DNA of 64,000 nucleotides from Ashinkailepas kermadecensis (lineage: Eukaryota > Arthropoda > Thecostraca > Neolepadidae), in assembly GCA_034440615.1 (NCBI GenBank), contig JAOTOM010005148.1, positions 807,001-871,000 on the forward strand, written 5' to 3'. The position numbers and the translations under genes are program-made. Below the pieces are notes generated by a model. That model was not told the DNA's origin. It was given only the letters and a program-made list of their open reading frames with translations, and searched no databases. Positions 35,696 through 47,231 of the stretch are shown in pieces; position 1 is the stretch's first letter, and each line of letters begins with the position of its first letter.

Positions 35696-35768
35696 TATAA
35701 AAAGGAAGAGGCGTACCCAATTTGGCCTGAGCTGCTTGGCTGACTCGTTCGAGACACCATAAAAGATG
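35696..35768 (+). promoter_or_regulatory. Possible plus-strand TATA promoter
   Basis: TATAAAAA at 35696-35703 is followed 70 bases later by an ATG at 35766 that opens only about 17 codons before a stop. A CACGTG E-box lies upstream at 35651. A spliced first exon is possible but the nearest GT (after ACATAC) is a weak donor. It points toward the opposing WAP-like gene. Confidence 0.2.
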
Positions 35769-36029
35769 TGTATTGTGTCCAGAGATACATCAGCGAACAT
35801 ACGTAATCGGCTCTGTTGAATCCGATATAATGCGCCGCTTAAGCTCTGCAAAATGTGAAGCTATTGAAGCCAACGGACGTGACATGTTGTGATGACAGGC
35901 CATCATGTCATCACACCATGACACTGGCGGAGCGCACCACGTCACACCTCGATCGCCTGACATCTTCATCTCTAGTCATCTTCACCTTGAAGCAGATGCA
36001 CTGGTCGTCAGTGCGCTCTTGCCGCCTTG

Positions 36030-36260
36030 TTAGTACGGCCAGGCGTGGCAGCCGTTGGCGCAGGGACCGCGACAGCAGTATGGGCGTAGGCCTTTCGTCT
36101 TCCTGATACACTCGATATGACTGAAGCACTTGTGCAACGGAGGGTACACGGCCGGGCACGCTATGATTTCGGGGTTGTTGGGGCACTCTATGATGGTGGT
36201 GGCACCCACCATCACAACCAGAGCAGCCCAACAGACAAACGGTAGAGTCGGCGACTTCAT
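36030..36260 (-). CDS. Secreted WAP-like cysteine-rich peptide
   Basis: Single-exon frame of 76 residues. Residues 1 to about 22 form a signal peptide (MKSPTLPFVCWAALVVMVGA) followed by a mature part of about 54 residues with eight cysteines. Their order and spacing are C-x8-C-x9-C-x5-C-x10-CC-x3-C-x3-C. The CC pair followed by C-x3-C and the C-x5-C step are the hallmark of the whey-acidic-protein (four-disulfide-core) fold, which in arthropods is used by antimicrobial crustin-type peptides and protease inhibitors. The ten-residue loop before CC is longer than the usual five. I chose the second ATG: the upstream one at 36293 overlaps the TATA box, so it should lie outside the transcript. Alternative: another eight-cysteine secreted peptide family. 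Extracellular role is inferred; substrate or target cannot be read. Confidence 0.6.
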   Translation of the reverse strand: MKSPTLPFVCWAALVVMVGATTIIECPNNPEIIACPAVYPPLHKCFSHIECIRKTKGLRPYCCRGPCANGCHAWPY

Positions 36261-36292
36261 GGTTCTGTCGACAGTTGGACACGACGGCTGCA

Positions 36293-36300
36293 TATTTATA
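36293..36300 (-). promoter_or_regulatory. TATA box of the WAP-like gene
   Basis: On the minus strand TATAAATA lies 40 bases upstream of the chosen ATG, which puts the expected start about 30 bases downstream of the box and leaves a very short leader of roughly ten bases. Confidence 0.5.
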
Positions 36301-36551
36301 CCGGCAAGTGCCAGCCGTCCGTCAATGTCATAGCGAACCGCGTCACCGTGCAGTTGAGGGTGTTGGGCTCAACGACCGTCACGCCTCCAAGCGGCTAAGT
36401 CGCGAACTATTCAGAATGAAGCGTCGATGGCAAAATATATTGACCCTTATGTAGCACAGCGACATTATCTCCAATATCTCTTGAAATACTCGGGTTACCG
36501 TAAAACTAAGGGCCAAGTTGGACAGAGCTGCACGAGGCTCACAGCATGCAT
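36301..36551. other. Spacer between WAP-like gene and TIR element
   Basis: No further motif recognised; presumably includes upstream control sequence of the minus-strand gene. Confidence 0.4.
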
Positions 36552-36553
36552 TA

Positions 36554-36777
36554 AAGGAAACTAACCACCTTTATAATGGGATTTTAACTGAGATAGCAGT
36601 TTTGAAGACCACGTCGAGAAATCACTTACCTCATACTCAGTTCGGTCCAAAACATCTTCCAGCCGAAGTTATAAGGCCTTTTATCATCGGTTTTGGGACA
36701 TGGACAGACTCGGTTGGCGTTGTGAAAATTCCTTTGGCGTTCTGAAATTTGTTATTTTATATTATATTTATATTATA

Positions 36778-36819
<42 letters not shown>

Positions 36820-37055
36820 ATATATATATAATATATATAATTATATATATATTATATATTATATTATATAATTTGTATTCCTCTCTTGGCGAACCTTTAG
36901 AGGCCTATGATAAAAATAAAAAAACTTTCCAAAATCCCGTTTTTTGAAGTATGGGCATAATATTTCGCAAAACCAATGTCATATTCATCATTTTCAGGTG
37001 CCAATACCCCTAATTAGTATGATTGCAGAATTTCGGCAAGGTGGTTAGTTTCCTT
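36554..37055. mobile_element. TIR element with TA duplications (Tc1/mariner-like MITE)
   Basis: Perfect 18-bp terminal inverted repeats, AAGGAAACTAACCACCTT, begin at 36554 and end at 37055. A TA dinucleotide flanks each end (36552-36553 and 37056-37057), the duplication typical of the Tc1/mariner superfamily. About 502 bp long, non-coding, with an internal (TA)n microsatellite at about 36765-36872. Superfamily assignment rests only on the TA flank. Confidence 0.72.
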
Positions 37056-37059
37056 TAAA

Positions 37060-38490
37060 AGTGTTTGGACTGAAGCTAATACTGAACATTCCATTGCAAT
37101 GGAAGGTGGCGAGCTATTGCTGCATTGCAGTATCAACCCCAGTCTACTCCAAGTATGTAATTACCTATCAGTAATGGAGAATAGGCAAAGGTGTTTGCGA
37201 TCGCGACCGAAAAGCATATTTCTGGCATAAACAGGTATCAACAAGAAAGAAAGCATTGCTCCAGTCATTCATTCAAAGCAGCTTTGTCAATTTCCTGGCG
37301 TGTTCCAAAGTGGACGATTCTGTCACTTTTCAACAAACGACGGCTTACGAGAGCATTCGTGGAACCAAACGGGATAAGAAACACTGCGGGAATGCATGCC
37401 CTCCCCGATCGAAGAGCAATCGGAATCGGAAAACCTCCCGACCGGATAGCGGGGCTCCATTGGTGCGGCCCAATTGCACCCATTCGAATTATTTATCGTC
37501 CAGTCTCACCTTTCCAAGGGAATATCACCCGCCGAACGACTGCTCCCGACCATAACTTGAACTTTCCACAAGGAACAATTTATATATCAAGATTTTCTGC
37601 ATGACGCGGAGTCATGGAGACCATGATGGGGTTCGCCTTACGGCCGACATGCACACATGCTTCTCTGGCAAATATTTGCCATGTTCAAGTGAAGCAAAAC
37701 TTTGCTTTCGAAAAATTTCCTGGTACCGCCTTCGATTCTGTTATGTTAAAACAAACGATGGAAGGTGCTTAGCCTTCCACATAAATATCTAGGCAGCTGG
37801 TAGATGCCTTAATTTCTCCACCTGAAATCATTAAAAAAAAATTACCTAACTCCCTGTAGCTGTCACCGGAAACGGCAATAATGAGCAAATTAATCCATTC
37901 GGTTTTGCACCCATGACCAGCAAACTTTCACACGCCCTGTAGCAATCATTTTTTTTCCTCAGTAAACGATGACAAGCGCCCGAACATATTTTGATAGAGG
38001 CGGTCCTTTCCCTCCCTAGCTCCCTAGCCAGGAGCCATCTGCTACCGAAAGAAATAGTTCCTTCTGACATGTGCTGAAGTATCCTTCCTAAGTACAAATG
38101 TGAATGAAAGGAACTCAATTTCAATGGTACTATGTGCATTCAAAACCAAGCTCAGCCTCCTGCAATGCATACCCTGCATCCGCCCCTGGTAAGCACGCAC
38201 GTTCAACGTATTGATACACTGTGCAGTCTTACAATCGGAGCAGCGAAGCCTTCCGCTAACATTTCACATCAACCGAAGGAACCAGACAAGGAACAACTAG
38301 TATCTTCCTTTGTAACCCTCCCAAAATGGCGCCTGGAGCTGCTATTGACGAAAGCACTTCCAAAATGTCAACAACTTGTTCAACTGTCTCATAATGATCC
38401 GTGTAGCTACATAGTGGCTCTGCGCCACGAAATGCATGAACTTTGGCAGCAACCGTTTACATCTTACATACCCTGGAAACCCTTAATCTA

Positions 38491-38574
<84 letters not shown>

Positions 38575-39732
38575 TCCACATAATTACGTTGCTTGTAACC
38601 ACGCTTCTCACGTTTAATCGTCAATTTTGACACCCGATTTCGTCCGGTACGTTTCATTTCGTACGTGAATTACGTCCGAAAATATCGACCAATTTGATCA
38701 TTTCCTTTCTAGGCGACACGTTAAGATCCTATTTGAAGGTGAACATATCATATTTTGCCAGTTTTTCCTTTCGAATGTATTGACAAAACCTTGAGGGGCG
38801 GTTTACGTCCGTCCAATTTTCAGTGGACGTGCTGTGCTGACCCTTGATCAGGAGCAACGAAATGTAATCAATGTTTCAGCAGCCTCATGTTTTCCAATTC
38901 ACATTCAATCCAGGGTAATCTTCCCCCAAAATATGGCTTAGGAGCATAATAACAAAGTGTTGGCACGAAGACACACCCGGCCTTTGTAGCCAATGATGCA
39001 TGTTATGGCGAATCACCCGGCGGCTCCATTGAAGGTCAAATGACGGTCATGCCAACGACTGGCGAACCGACATGATGAAACAGCCTTGATGCAGCCGACA
39101 TTTCCCTCTGTGGGGGGGGGCGGTCTGTAATGGTGGGCGTGGTGACAGGGTAATCACCAGGTCAGCTGACATTTCCCTCCGTTGGGGAGGGGCTGTAATG
39201 GCGCGCATGCTGGCGGGATCATCGACAGGTCAACTGACGTGGCAAGGTGGCCGCCTGTTGGAATCATCTGTCAGGATCGACGGTGCTTGACGTTCTCTGT
39301 TTGCAGCAAGCAACCGATATGCTGTGTGCAAATAAATCATTTCGTGAAGTTGTATATTTTCACATGCTATGCAGTATTTACATAGTATTCCTAAAAACAC
39401 TGATGCGAAATATTGCATGTCATTTGCAATTGCTGGTAGACACGTTGCAGTGTTCAAGGACTTCCTGAGTAGCAGACGTCGAAATTACAAAAATGCATAT
39501 TATTCCAGAACTCTACACGGAGTAGAATATGTAATTATCGTCAGTGGCTTAATGTGTACCTTCCTTGTTTTATGATTGTGTGTATTATGTATGTATGTTG
39601 TTTTCATTAAATTATACCTTGTACATTTGTACATTTGTACTCGGCTCTTGATGAGAACAAACTGGGGACTTATGATCTTAGAGCACTTGGATCTTATTGC
39701 GGCATACATACATATACACATCTACACATATC

Positions 39733-39793
<61 letters not shown>

Positions 39794-40200
39794 TTTATAT
39801 GCATATGTATATACACACATACCTATATTTATATATTATATATATATATATGTGTGTGTGTGTGTATGTATGTACGTATGTGTGTGTGTATTTGTGTATA
39901 TGCACATACTCTTATTGCGGCAGTGTTGCGGGACAACCTCGTTCATTTGCTTGCTGTCAGATTCCTAGTCGTAGCGCGTTGTGCACACGGTGGGGCCATC
40001 CTGACTTCTGTGGCCAGATAATCCGAGCACCGCTTCCATGACGCGAGGCGAAGCCATGCCCTCGGGGCATGTCACAGAATCTAAGAATGCGCTTAAATGC
40101 AGAGCATGCCCGTGAGTTCGAAGCAGCGAGTGGGTGTCGGTTAGCGTTACTCCTGCGGCACGGCAAACACCCCCAGTCGCCGCCATCTAATGGGTATGTC
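37060..40200. other. Unique sequence with microsatellites, no gene seen
   Basis: (TA)n at about 38494-38569, a 71-bp duplication near 39092-39230 (CAGCCGACATTTCCCTC / CAGCTGACATTTCCCTC), poly-G at about 39111-39120, (CA)n at about 39735-39791 and mixed (TA)/(TG) at 39837-39895. The frames at 37191-37604 and 38132-38572 have no recognised motif; the latter ends in the (TA)n tract. Confidence 0.5.
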
Positions 40201-40204
40201 TGCC

Positions 40205-40300
40205 GAGGAAAAGCCTGCCAGCAGTCGAACGTAAGCCAGCCCCTCCCCCTCCACACATACACACCCAGAACAGATGCATTACCCAACTGCGTCGCCGAGG
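40205..40300 (-). repeat. tRNA-derived Pol III unit: A-box, B-box, T-run
   Basis: On the minus strand the last array unit carries a degenerate A-box (CGACGCAGTTGG, about 40285-40296). A B-box-like GTTCGACTGC follows at about 40222-40231 and a TTTT at about 40210-40213. This order and the roughly 55-base A-to-B distance match tRNA or tRNA-SINE genes, and the T-run would end a Pol III transcript soon after the B-box. Confidence 0.45.
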
Positions 40301-40866
40301 TGGTCACGGGTCACATTAGCCGACTGCGCCACTGAGGTGTTCACCGGTCACATTAGCCGACTGCGCCACTGAGGTGGTCACCGGTCACATTAGCCGACTG
40401 CGCCACTGAGGTGTTCACCGGTCACATTAGCCGACTGCGCCACTGAGGTGTTCACCGGTCACATTAGCCGACTGCGCTACCGAGGTGGTCACCGGTCACA
40501 TTAGCCGACTGCGCCACCGAGGTGGTCACCGGTCACATTAGCCGACTGCGCTACCGAGGTGGTCACCGGTCACATTAGCCGACTGCGCTACCGAGGTGGT
40601 CACCGGTCACATTAGCCGACTGCGCCACTGAGGTGGTCACCGGTCGCATTAGCCGACTGCGCTACCGAGGTGGTCACCGGTCACATTAGCCGACTGCGCT
40701 ACCGAGGTGGTCACTGGTCACATTAGCCGACTGCGCTACCGAGGTGGTCACCGGTCACATTAGCCGACTGCGCTACCGAGGTGGTCACTGGTCACATTAG
40801 CCGACTGCGCTACCGAGGTGGTCACCGGTCATATTAGCTGACTGCGCTGCCGAGGTGGTAACCGGC
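40277..40866 (-). repeat. 37-bp minisatellite, each unit carrying a Pol III A-box
   Basis: About fifteen units at 37-bp spacing. On the minus strand each reads ACCTCGGTAGCGCAGTCGGC then TAATGTGACC. TAGCGCAGTCGG / TGGCGCAGTCGG matches the A-box consensus TRGCNNAGYNGG, and the flanking bases look like the 5' half of a tRNA. The array abuts a B-box on its left, so it appears to have grown from the A-box half of a tRNA-derived repeat. Confidence 0.9.
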
Positions 40867-43279
40867 CCCCGACTATATTCGTCATACATATGCTCCTGAG
40901 GGCTCGCGCAAACAATGTCTTAGTGCTTATGTGGAATATATGAGCATTCTATGAGCATATTGTGAGCTTTACGGCGGTGTCAGGCCGGTTTTATTTGGGG
41001 GGAACAAAACAAATTCCTATTGCCAGCAAAAATGAGTTCTTAATTCACATCTTTTTGGTATTCAGATGTATTTATTTCCAAATACATTGCATAATAGACT
41101 GCAGTGATAAGTTGTGCGAATCAGTGGTATTCAGTGGTAATCAGTGGTAATCAGTGGTAATCAGTGGTAATCAGTGGTAGTCAGTAATAATCAGTAGTGA
41201 CCTCCAGTAATCTTTAGCATATCTTCCTCTGATCCTATTTCTAAGGAAATATTCCTACCTCTATTTCTTCCCAATGATTCTCAGCCAGCTCATCTTGTTT
41301 TTACTGTAGTCCTACTGGTAAGAATATATTCCCAATTGCCTTCAATTATCCTGATGTATGATCGAAAATAATACAGCCAAGGGTCAGAATTAATTTTAGA
41401 ATAACACAAAGGATCTATGCCCATTTAGGGCATTTATAAGCAAGTATATATAAGCTGCAGGTTTCAGTGAAGCTAGCTACAAGTGGCTACATGTCGAGAT
41501 GATTTCTTGCAATTCATATTCATTTTATTTTTACGAACACTTTCTGTAGATGCCATTAGCACAGATATACGACATGTGCTTCCATAAAATGCTCTGCAGC
41601 GTCATTGCTTTGCTCTGATATAGGTTAGCACGAAATATTCTAATTTTGAGTGCCGTGTTGTGCTAAGGGGTGTTCATTGTGTTACATACTGTCGCTTCGC
41701 ATTGTGCCGCAGGTAATTAGGTCCAAGCCTTGATTTCATGCCCATGCACATCTTGATTGCATACTGATATGTATTTGCATCTTTTGGCCGTGATGGCAAA
41801 GCGATCAAATGGAGTGACAAGCCGAGTTGGAACTTACTGTCGTCGGTGTTCAGTAATAAAGAAACAGTAAGACGGCACAAATTATGACAGCAAGAACGTT
41901 GGCATAATGTGTGCTTTAAAAGATTCCCATGAAGAGGTTGGTGTGGAACTGGAGGCCCTTGCGCTTCTGACCGGCTTTGTGCCATCTAAGAGCCATCATG
42001 TTGATTCGTTACAGGGCGTACCCACTTGCACAGCTCCACCAAGCTCAGTCGTAGACAGCTGGCTGATGGTTACCAGCCTCTGGTCATTCATTAGAGGTGG
42101 TGCGCGTTCTTCACTATTGGTTGGAGGAGTAACGGTTTTATTTCTTGCTTTATTTAATGACTTAACTTTTAAGTTGGAGACCCTTCGAAAGCCAGCAATA
42201 TGACCCATGCTGTACATTTGCGCGAAACTTATAGGAACGAGCCAAAGAAGTGCTTGCGCTCTTGGATATGTAATATTTGTGGTTGCTTTAATTCTGGAAT
42301 CATTTGCATGGAAAGTTTCAAATGAATAAGTCCAGACAGCCGAAGTTTTAGGAATTCCCAGGTCATCTAGATATTGTGTGCTCACCTTGGCCGCCAGCTC
42401 ACTGATGGAACATGTTTCCGGATCTCGATAACCCTCGGGTTTCGCTCGCGGGCCAGGATAGTAGTTCCCGTTCCGTTACAGTTTCCGTTCCGGTCCTGCC
42501 TCGTTAGACGGCACTGCACATCAAGTGCAATGTCCGTGTGCGTGCTTCCTGTGCCGATATAGTGTTGTAGTGCTGAGCGATGCAACAACATGAACATGGC
42601 CGAGGAGGCCGCAGGTCAACTTATGCTTGTCGGGTAGGCGTCATTTTCATCGGAACCTTCATGCCCGCTAGTAATCAACGATCATAATTCACAATCAAGT
42701 TATTGTACCCATTCATGCAGATCCGACGTGCAATGTTCTGTTGCTGTATTTTTGTATAATCATGTGATGTGATCATCATGCGATGAATAATTCATCCAAG
42801 CCACAACAGCTGAAGAAAACGCGACACCAGGGCTTGTTGGTAAACTATGGTGCTGTACAATCCTTCTAACTGGAACATCATCCCCTACCCCCTACACACA
42901 TCATATAGTTAAAATTATGCTATGCAATACCAGCTACTGATGTTGTGACACGTATTTCATTACTCCCATGATAGCGATAGTGATACTACCACTATCATAT
43001 CTCCAAGAAACAACGAAAATAGTGTCGCTCTAAGAACGTTATTGTTTCCACATGCAGCTCGCTATCATGCCCAATTTCTAGATTCTACGATACCATTTTC
43101 GACATCGCATATCTAACGAAATACCGTTGCTTTAACACTGAGATGGCGTATTGGACTATTCCTTCCATGAGCCACGAAGACCATGTACCACATTTAACCA
43201 GCCATTCCAGTGGAACGGAAGTCGAGCTTCGCACTTAGTAAGTAGCTAAAGGCAAGCCGAGTGCCGATTTTGTCCCAGA
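40867..43279. other. Mostly unique AT-rich sequence
   Basis: An 11-bp repeat, TCAGTGGTAA, lies at about 41122-41205. A minus-strand frame of 129 codons (41996-42385) begins with GTG inside a donor-like CCAAG|GTGAGC and is not convincing. A minus frame with an ATG at about 42597 leads into that donor (first-exon possibility, MFMLLHRSALQHY start) without further support. Confidence 0.35.
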
Positions 43280-43888
43280 TCAATTCACCACTCCATTCGG
43301 ACACCCACATAATGCCACCATGAATAGCTCCACCAACCGCTCTGCAAACACGGCGTCGGCCTTGCATGTAAATGCCATCAGCGGTCTGCACACTGGGTGG
43401 ACATCTATCACTCCCCCTGTCCCACACACTTCCCAACTGGTCTGCCGACCACCGACCACCGCGTCGCCACAAGTGACACTGTTCTGCAATCCGATAACCC
43501 GCGTAGGCCCCTCCAGCTTCGCACCTGGTCCGTTAAACACGACACCACCAGCTCGACTCTGATGGCAAGACCAGGTTTTGAGGAGAATCTGAGTGCGCGC
43601 ACGTCTGGGAGAGGATGAGATTGTCGTATAGTTTGGTGACGACACGCGTCCGCCCTCAGTGTCCTCGGTCCCTGTGTTCCACTTATGCCGCGCAAGAAAG
43701 AACATTGTGTCGGTCTGGAGGTGCTCTCTCGGATGTAAATTCGAGTGCATCGAAGCGAATGCAGTGCTATTTTTGACGAAGGGTAGAGGGAGGGGTAAGC
43801 CCAGTGCCGTTACGCTGATGTAGGCACGAGCTGCTGAAAGATATAGTGGCTTGTTTTGGGGACCCCGGCCACCTCGCCGTATCGTCAT
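43280..43888 (-). CDS. Uncharacterised 202-codon frame, non-repetitive
   Basis: The longest non-repetitive ATG-started frame in the window. The product starts MTIRRGGRGPQNKPLYLS, with eight cysteines in its C-terminal half (for example VCGTGGVIDVHPVCRPL). It has no signal peptide, no clear membrane segment and no catalytic motif I recognise. No TATA box, poly-A signal or splice signal is evident around it. Roughly one frame of this length is expected by chance in a window this size and composition, so this is a candidate only. Confidence 0.18.
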   Translation of the reverse strand: MTIRRGGRGPQNKPLYLSAARAYISVTALGLPLPLPFVKNSTAFASMHSNLHPREHLQTDTMFFLARHKWNTGTEDTEGGRVSSPNYTTISSSPRRARTQILLKTWSCHQSRAGGVVFNGPGAKLEGPTRVIGLQNSVTCGDAVVGGRQTSWEVCGTGGVIDVHPVCRPLMAFTCKADAVFAERLVELFMVALCGCPNGVVN

Positions 43889-46373
43889 TAGCGTGACGGA
43901 TGACTCTGGAGCAGGAGATTATATAAGAAACAAAAATATCGGAACAAAGTACCTAAGTTATTCCAAGCAGAGAGTCTGGACCGACAACTTATTACAAGAG
44001 TGATTTTCTACTCAATGCTTTTAAGACTGACATAGCCTGTAGTGTAGAGAGTAAGGGTGGATAAATTCATACATCTCCAAACCGTAGCACTTCCATGTCA
44101 GCGTTCCCTGATCCGACATGACAAGTACAACTATTGTTAGCATCAAAATGGGTCTTACTCTGCGTTTTCACCACAGGCAGCGATAATGGAACGACGTGCC
44201 TCATCTTTCAGTTCATATTAATCGTACCTGGAATGAACCACCAGCAGGACCCTCTGTCAGCAGCTCTCGCCTATCAACCTGAAGACCAGTGGTTGATTTG
44301 TCAGAGCCAATATTGGAACCTCGAGTTCGGTTTGCCTCTGCGGCTTCATTTGTCGCTCAAGACCACTCGTGACAATACTAGCGACTCCCACTAATCAGGT
44401 CAACTGGTCACAAACCGTGCCATCCCCCTTCTCCAGCAGCCAGCTCTGATTGCCGGCTGAGTGGAGCGAGCGGCGGAGCGTGACCGGGTCAGGGCAGAGG
44501 TCAGCCGGGTGGCGGGTGTGCCCACCTCCTGCGATGACCCTCGCCGGCTGACCTCCCCTGTCGAGACCGGTGACAGAGGGGCCGTTCGGCCGGCCATTAG
44601 CACGTGCAGGCCGTCCGCCCGAGTGGCGCCAGCCGTGCCCGACTGGCGCCTCGTGACGCGCGGGTGATCACTCCCCCGTGACGTGGTGCCGGAGCGATGG
44701 AGACGCTCGGTCGCCTCACAGCCGAGATTGCGGCGAAGCGTCGACATAAATATATCTCGGCGGCTTTCGGTGGGAACTTCGACTTCATTTGACTGCTCTT
44801 TGAAGATGCAAAGGGTGGTTGCATGTGGCCGTTTTTCTGGTTTATGTCATCGTTATGCAGATATAAACCAGATTTGTGCGATAATGCAACTCTTGTCAAC
44901 ATCTTATGTTTACGTAAGTTGCATCGCCTGCACATCAACCGAAATGCCGAAGATAAGATAAACAGAAGTTATGTCAATATCGGACAAGGTTCACACAAAC
45001 CGGCTTTAACGCAACATGAGTATCGCTGGGGAAATGGAACTGCCAGCCTCACCTTCTCGAATGTGAGGAACAACGGAATTGTTTATTTAGACTAAACTAC
45101 CAGTACACACTTTTGAGGAAGGTTTCCTTCCCTTCCTACGTCTTCGGCCGAGAGGAGCCTTGTAATGCAAGATATTTAGATAATATCAGGGCATAGATAT
45201 ACAATGTAAATAATTGGAGAACCAGTGATGTAACTTTGTGTGCATTTGGAAGAGTTCCCCCTCCAATGTTGGCTTTTCACCTTCAATAATTTGAACCCTT
45301 AGCATGGGACCCTAGCATGGTATGCCCACCCCCACAATCCACTTCGGCCCGCCCATGGCCTTAATGTGCCCTCCCAGCAATTTTCAGAAACCTAAACCTT
45401 TGTACAGAATAGTGGACAGAAACAGCAGATGTCAGACCCAACATACATCGAAGTATCCCTACGCTTGCGGAACCCGGGCTGGCACAAGGAAAAGCCCTGC
45501 ATCACCGTACGCCCATGCTCCTTATAATGTCGTCTAATTAGCTGTTCTCCCGTGGCCTCAATTTGTTCCATAGCTTTATAATCATGGGAGATGCAAATCT
45601 TCCTGTGAGGCCAGACCTCGATAAAAAAATCTTGGTTTGGTCGGACGGGATCGCCGACAATCATTCTGCGGGCGGCAGCCTCACCACCTGCCAACACACG
45701 AAGCGTTCCTCAAAGCTTCGCCTGCCGGTTTTTACTCGTGTGTACGCCAACGCGTGGTGGACTTCGTTTAATGTTATCGCAGGCCAAGTCTGTGTGCTGC
45801 AGATTCCAGACACGTTGCCTTCCGTGACGAACAAATTATTAGGTACTTCAAGGCTGAGGTGCTAATAACAGCGTGTAGTAATCAGTCAAGCCAGGTAGAA
45901 TCAACATAAACTACCCCGCAGAGATAGAGTTGGATTATTAATTGCGGCAAATTCACTAACAAATCAGAGTTGTTGAAAAGGAACTGCGAATGGCTCGCTA
46001 CATGCAATTAATATATACTTCCGTTGGTACCCAGAATTTCCCGGGACGAACAAAAGCATTGAAATTCCCTGGCATGTTGATTAAATGAGAGATGCTCTGT
46101 GATACTAAAGACGCCAGTAAAATGCAATGTCTAGACGGAATAAAGAGCTACAAACCGGACGGCTGCACGGCACATAGGGAGAGTTGTAGCAGTAGATTAT
46201 CAGCAACAGCAAGCGTTACGATGCAAGAGATGACCGTTTCAGGCTGATGATATACTTTCAAGCATCAGAAAATGATAACTGCACAGTGTCGAATTAAGTG
46301 CACTTCCTAAGCGTAACTGCTCCAACTCATACTCAATTGAGGTTTGGACATAAACGTCGGTCAATAATACATT
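43889..46373. other. Unique sequence with a CpG-rich patch
   Basis: A CpG-rich patch at about 44440-44760 includes an ATG at 44698 opening a 31-codon frame (METLGRLTAEIAAKRR). There is no promoter motif beyond local base composition. The rest shows no gene. Confidence 0.3.
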
Positions 46374-46377
46374 TTAA

Positions 46378-47227
46378 CCCTCGCCAGTATTCGGCATTTT
46401 ACCACCTTCGGTCGTATAGGGGGGTACGACCCCCCCCTGGCGATTCGAAACCGTGCATGTTACGAAAACGAACCAAATACGAAAGTGATAGATTTGGCCG
46501 AGATCTCGCGGTTGGAATTCAGTATGACCTTCTAAGATCAATGGTTGACCTTCCAGGTCAGATCAAAGGTCTAAAATTGATTTTTGGGGTATTTTCCGAC
46601 GAAAATCGTCAGTTATATCGAAACTACTGTCCAAATATGCGCGATATGGCTGGAAACATGTTTATTGGGACCTTGCGAATATAACGACATGTGACACGAT
46701 GTGATCGGACCAATATGTCATGCACCAAATGAGGTCAAAGCCGTGACCCCAAATATCCAACTTTTTTAAGAGTGGTTCCAATTTCGAAGTTTAAAGTTCC
46801 CTAGGGTAAAAATGGACGCTGAATTCGAATTCAGCACGAAAAGTTACCGTAGGTCAGCTAAAAAAGGTCGAAAGGTCAAACGAGGTCAACCGAGGTCACC
46901 GATTTTTGGAACATTATTTTTCCAATGGGAACCCATCTGGGCATTGCAAAATTGCATTGCAAAACACATAATACCAGTCGATGTAGGCAACAATGTCATG
47001 TTTAGGTGCGATAATCACGTATTTGTTGAAAACTGCTCGGAGGTGCTCCCCTTTATGACCTCATAACTCTGTGACCTGACATGCCCTCCAAAAAAAATGT
47101 CACCAAAAGTCGTCAAAATGTTGCCCCAGAGGATACTGAAAATCTCAGAGCGATCCGTTCATCGGTTTGGAAGGAATACAGAAAAAACCTTAGGGGGGTT
47201 GCACGAACCCCCCTATACGGGCGAGGG
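46378..47227. mobile_element. Non-autonomous piggyBac-type element
   Basis: An 850-bp segment is bounded on both sides by TTAA (46374-46377 and 47228-47231). Its ends are inverted: CCCTCGCCAGTAT at the left and CCCTCGCCCGTAT as the reverse complement of the right. TTAA duplication with termini starting CCC and ending GGG is the signature of the piggyBac superfamily. Just inside each end is a GC hairpin-prone block (GGGGGGTACGACCCCCC left, GGGGGGTTGCACGAACCCCC right). No transposase frame is present. The interior holds several AGGTCA half-sites. Confidence 0.75.
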
Positions 47228-47231
47228 TTAA

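Noticed and set aside
41996..42385. 129-codon minus frame as a gene
   Set aside because: It starts at a GTG that is better read as a splice-donor-like GTGAGC; no ATG, promoter or motif.
45392..45697. 101-codon minus frame with ordinary-looking composition
   Set aside because: Begins at GTG with an in-frame stop three codons upstream (about 45704-45706), so it cannot be extended to a plausible exon, and no motif is recognised.
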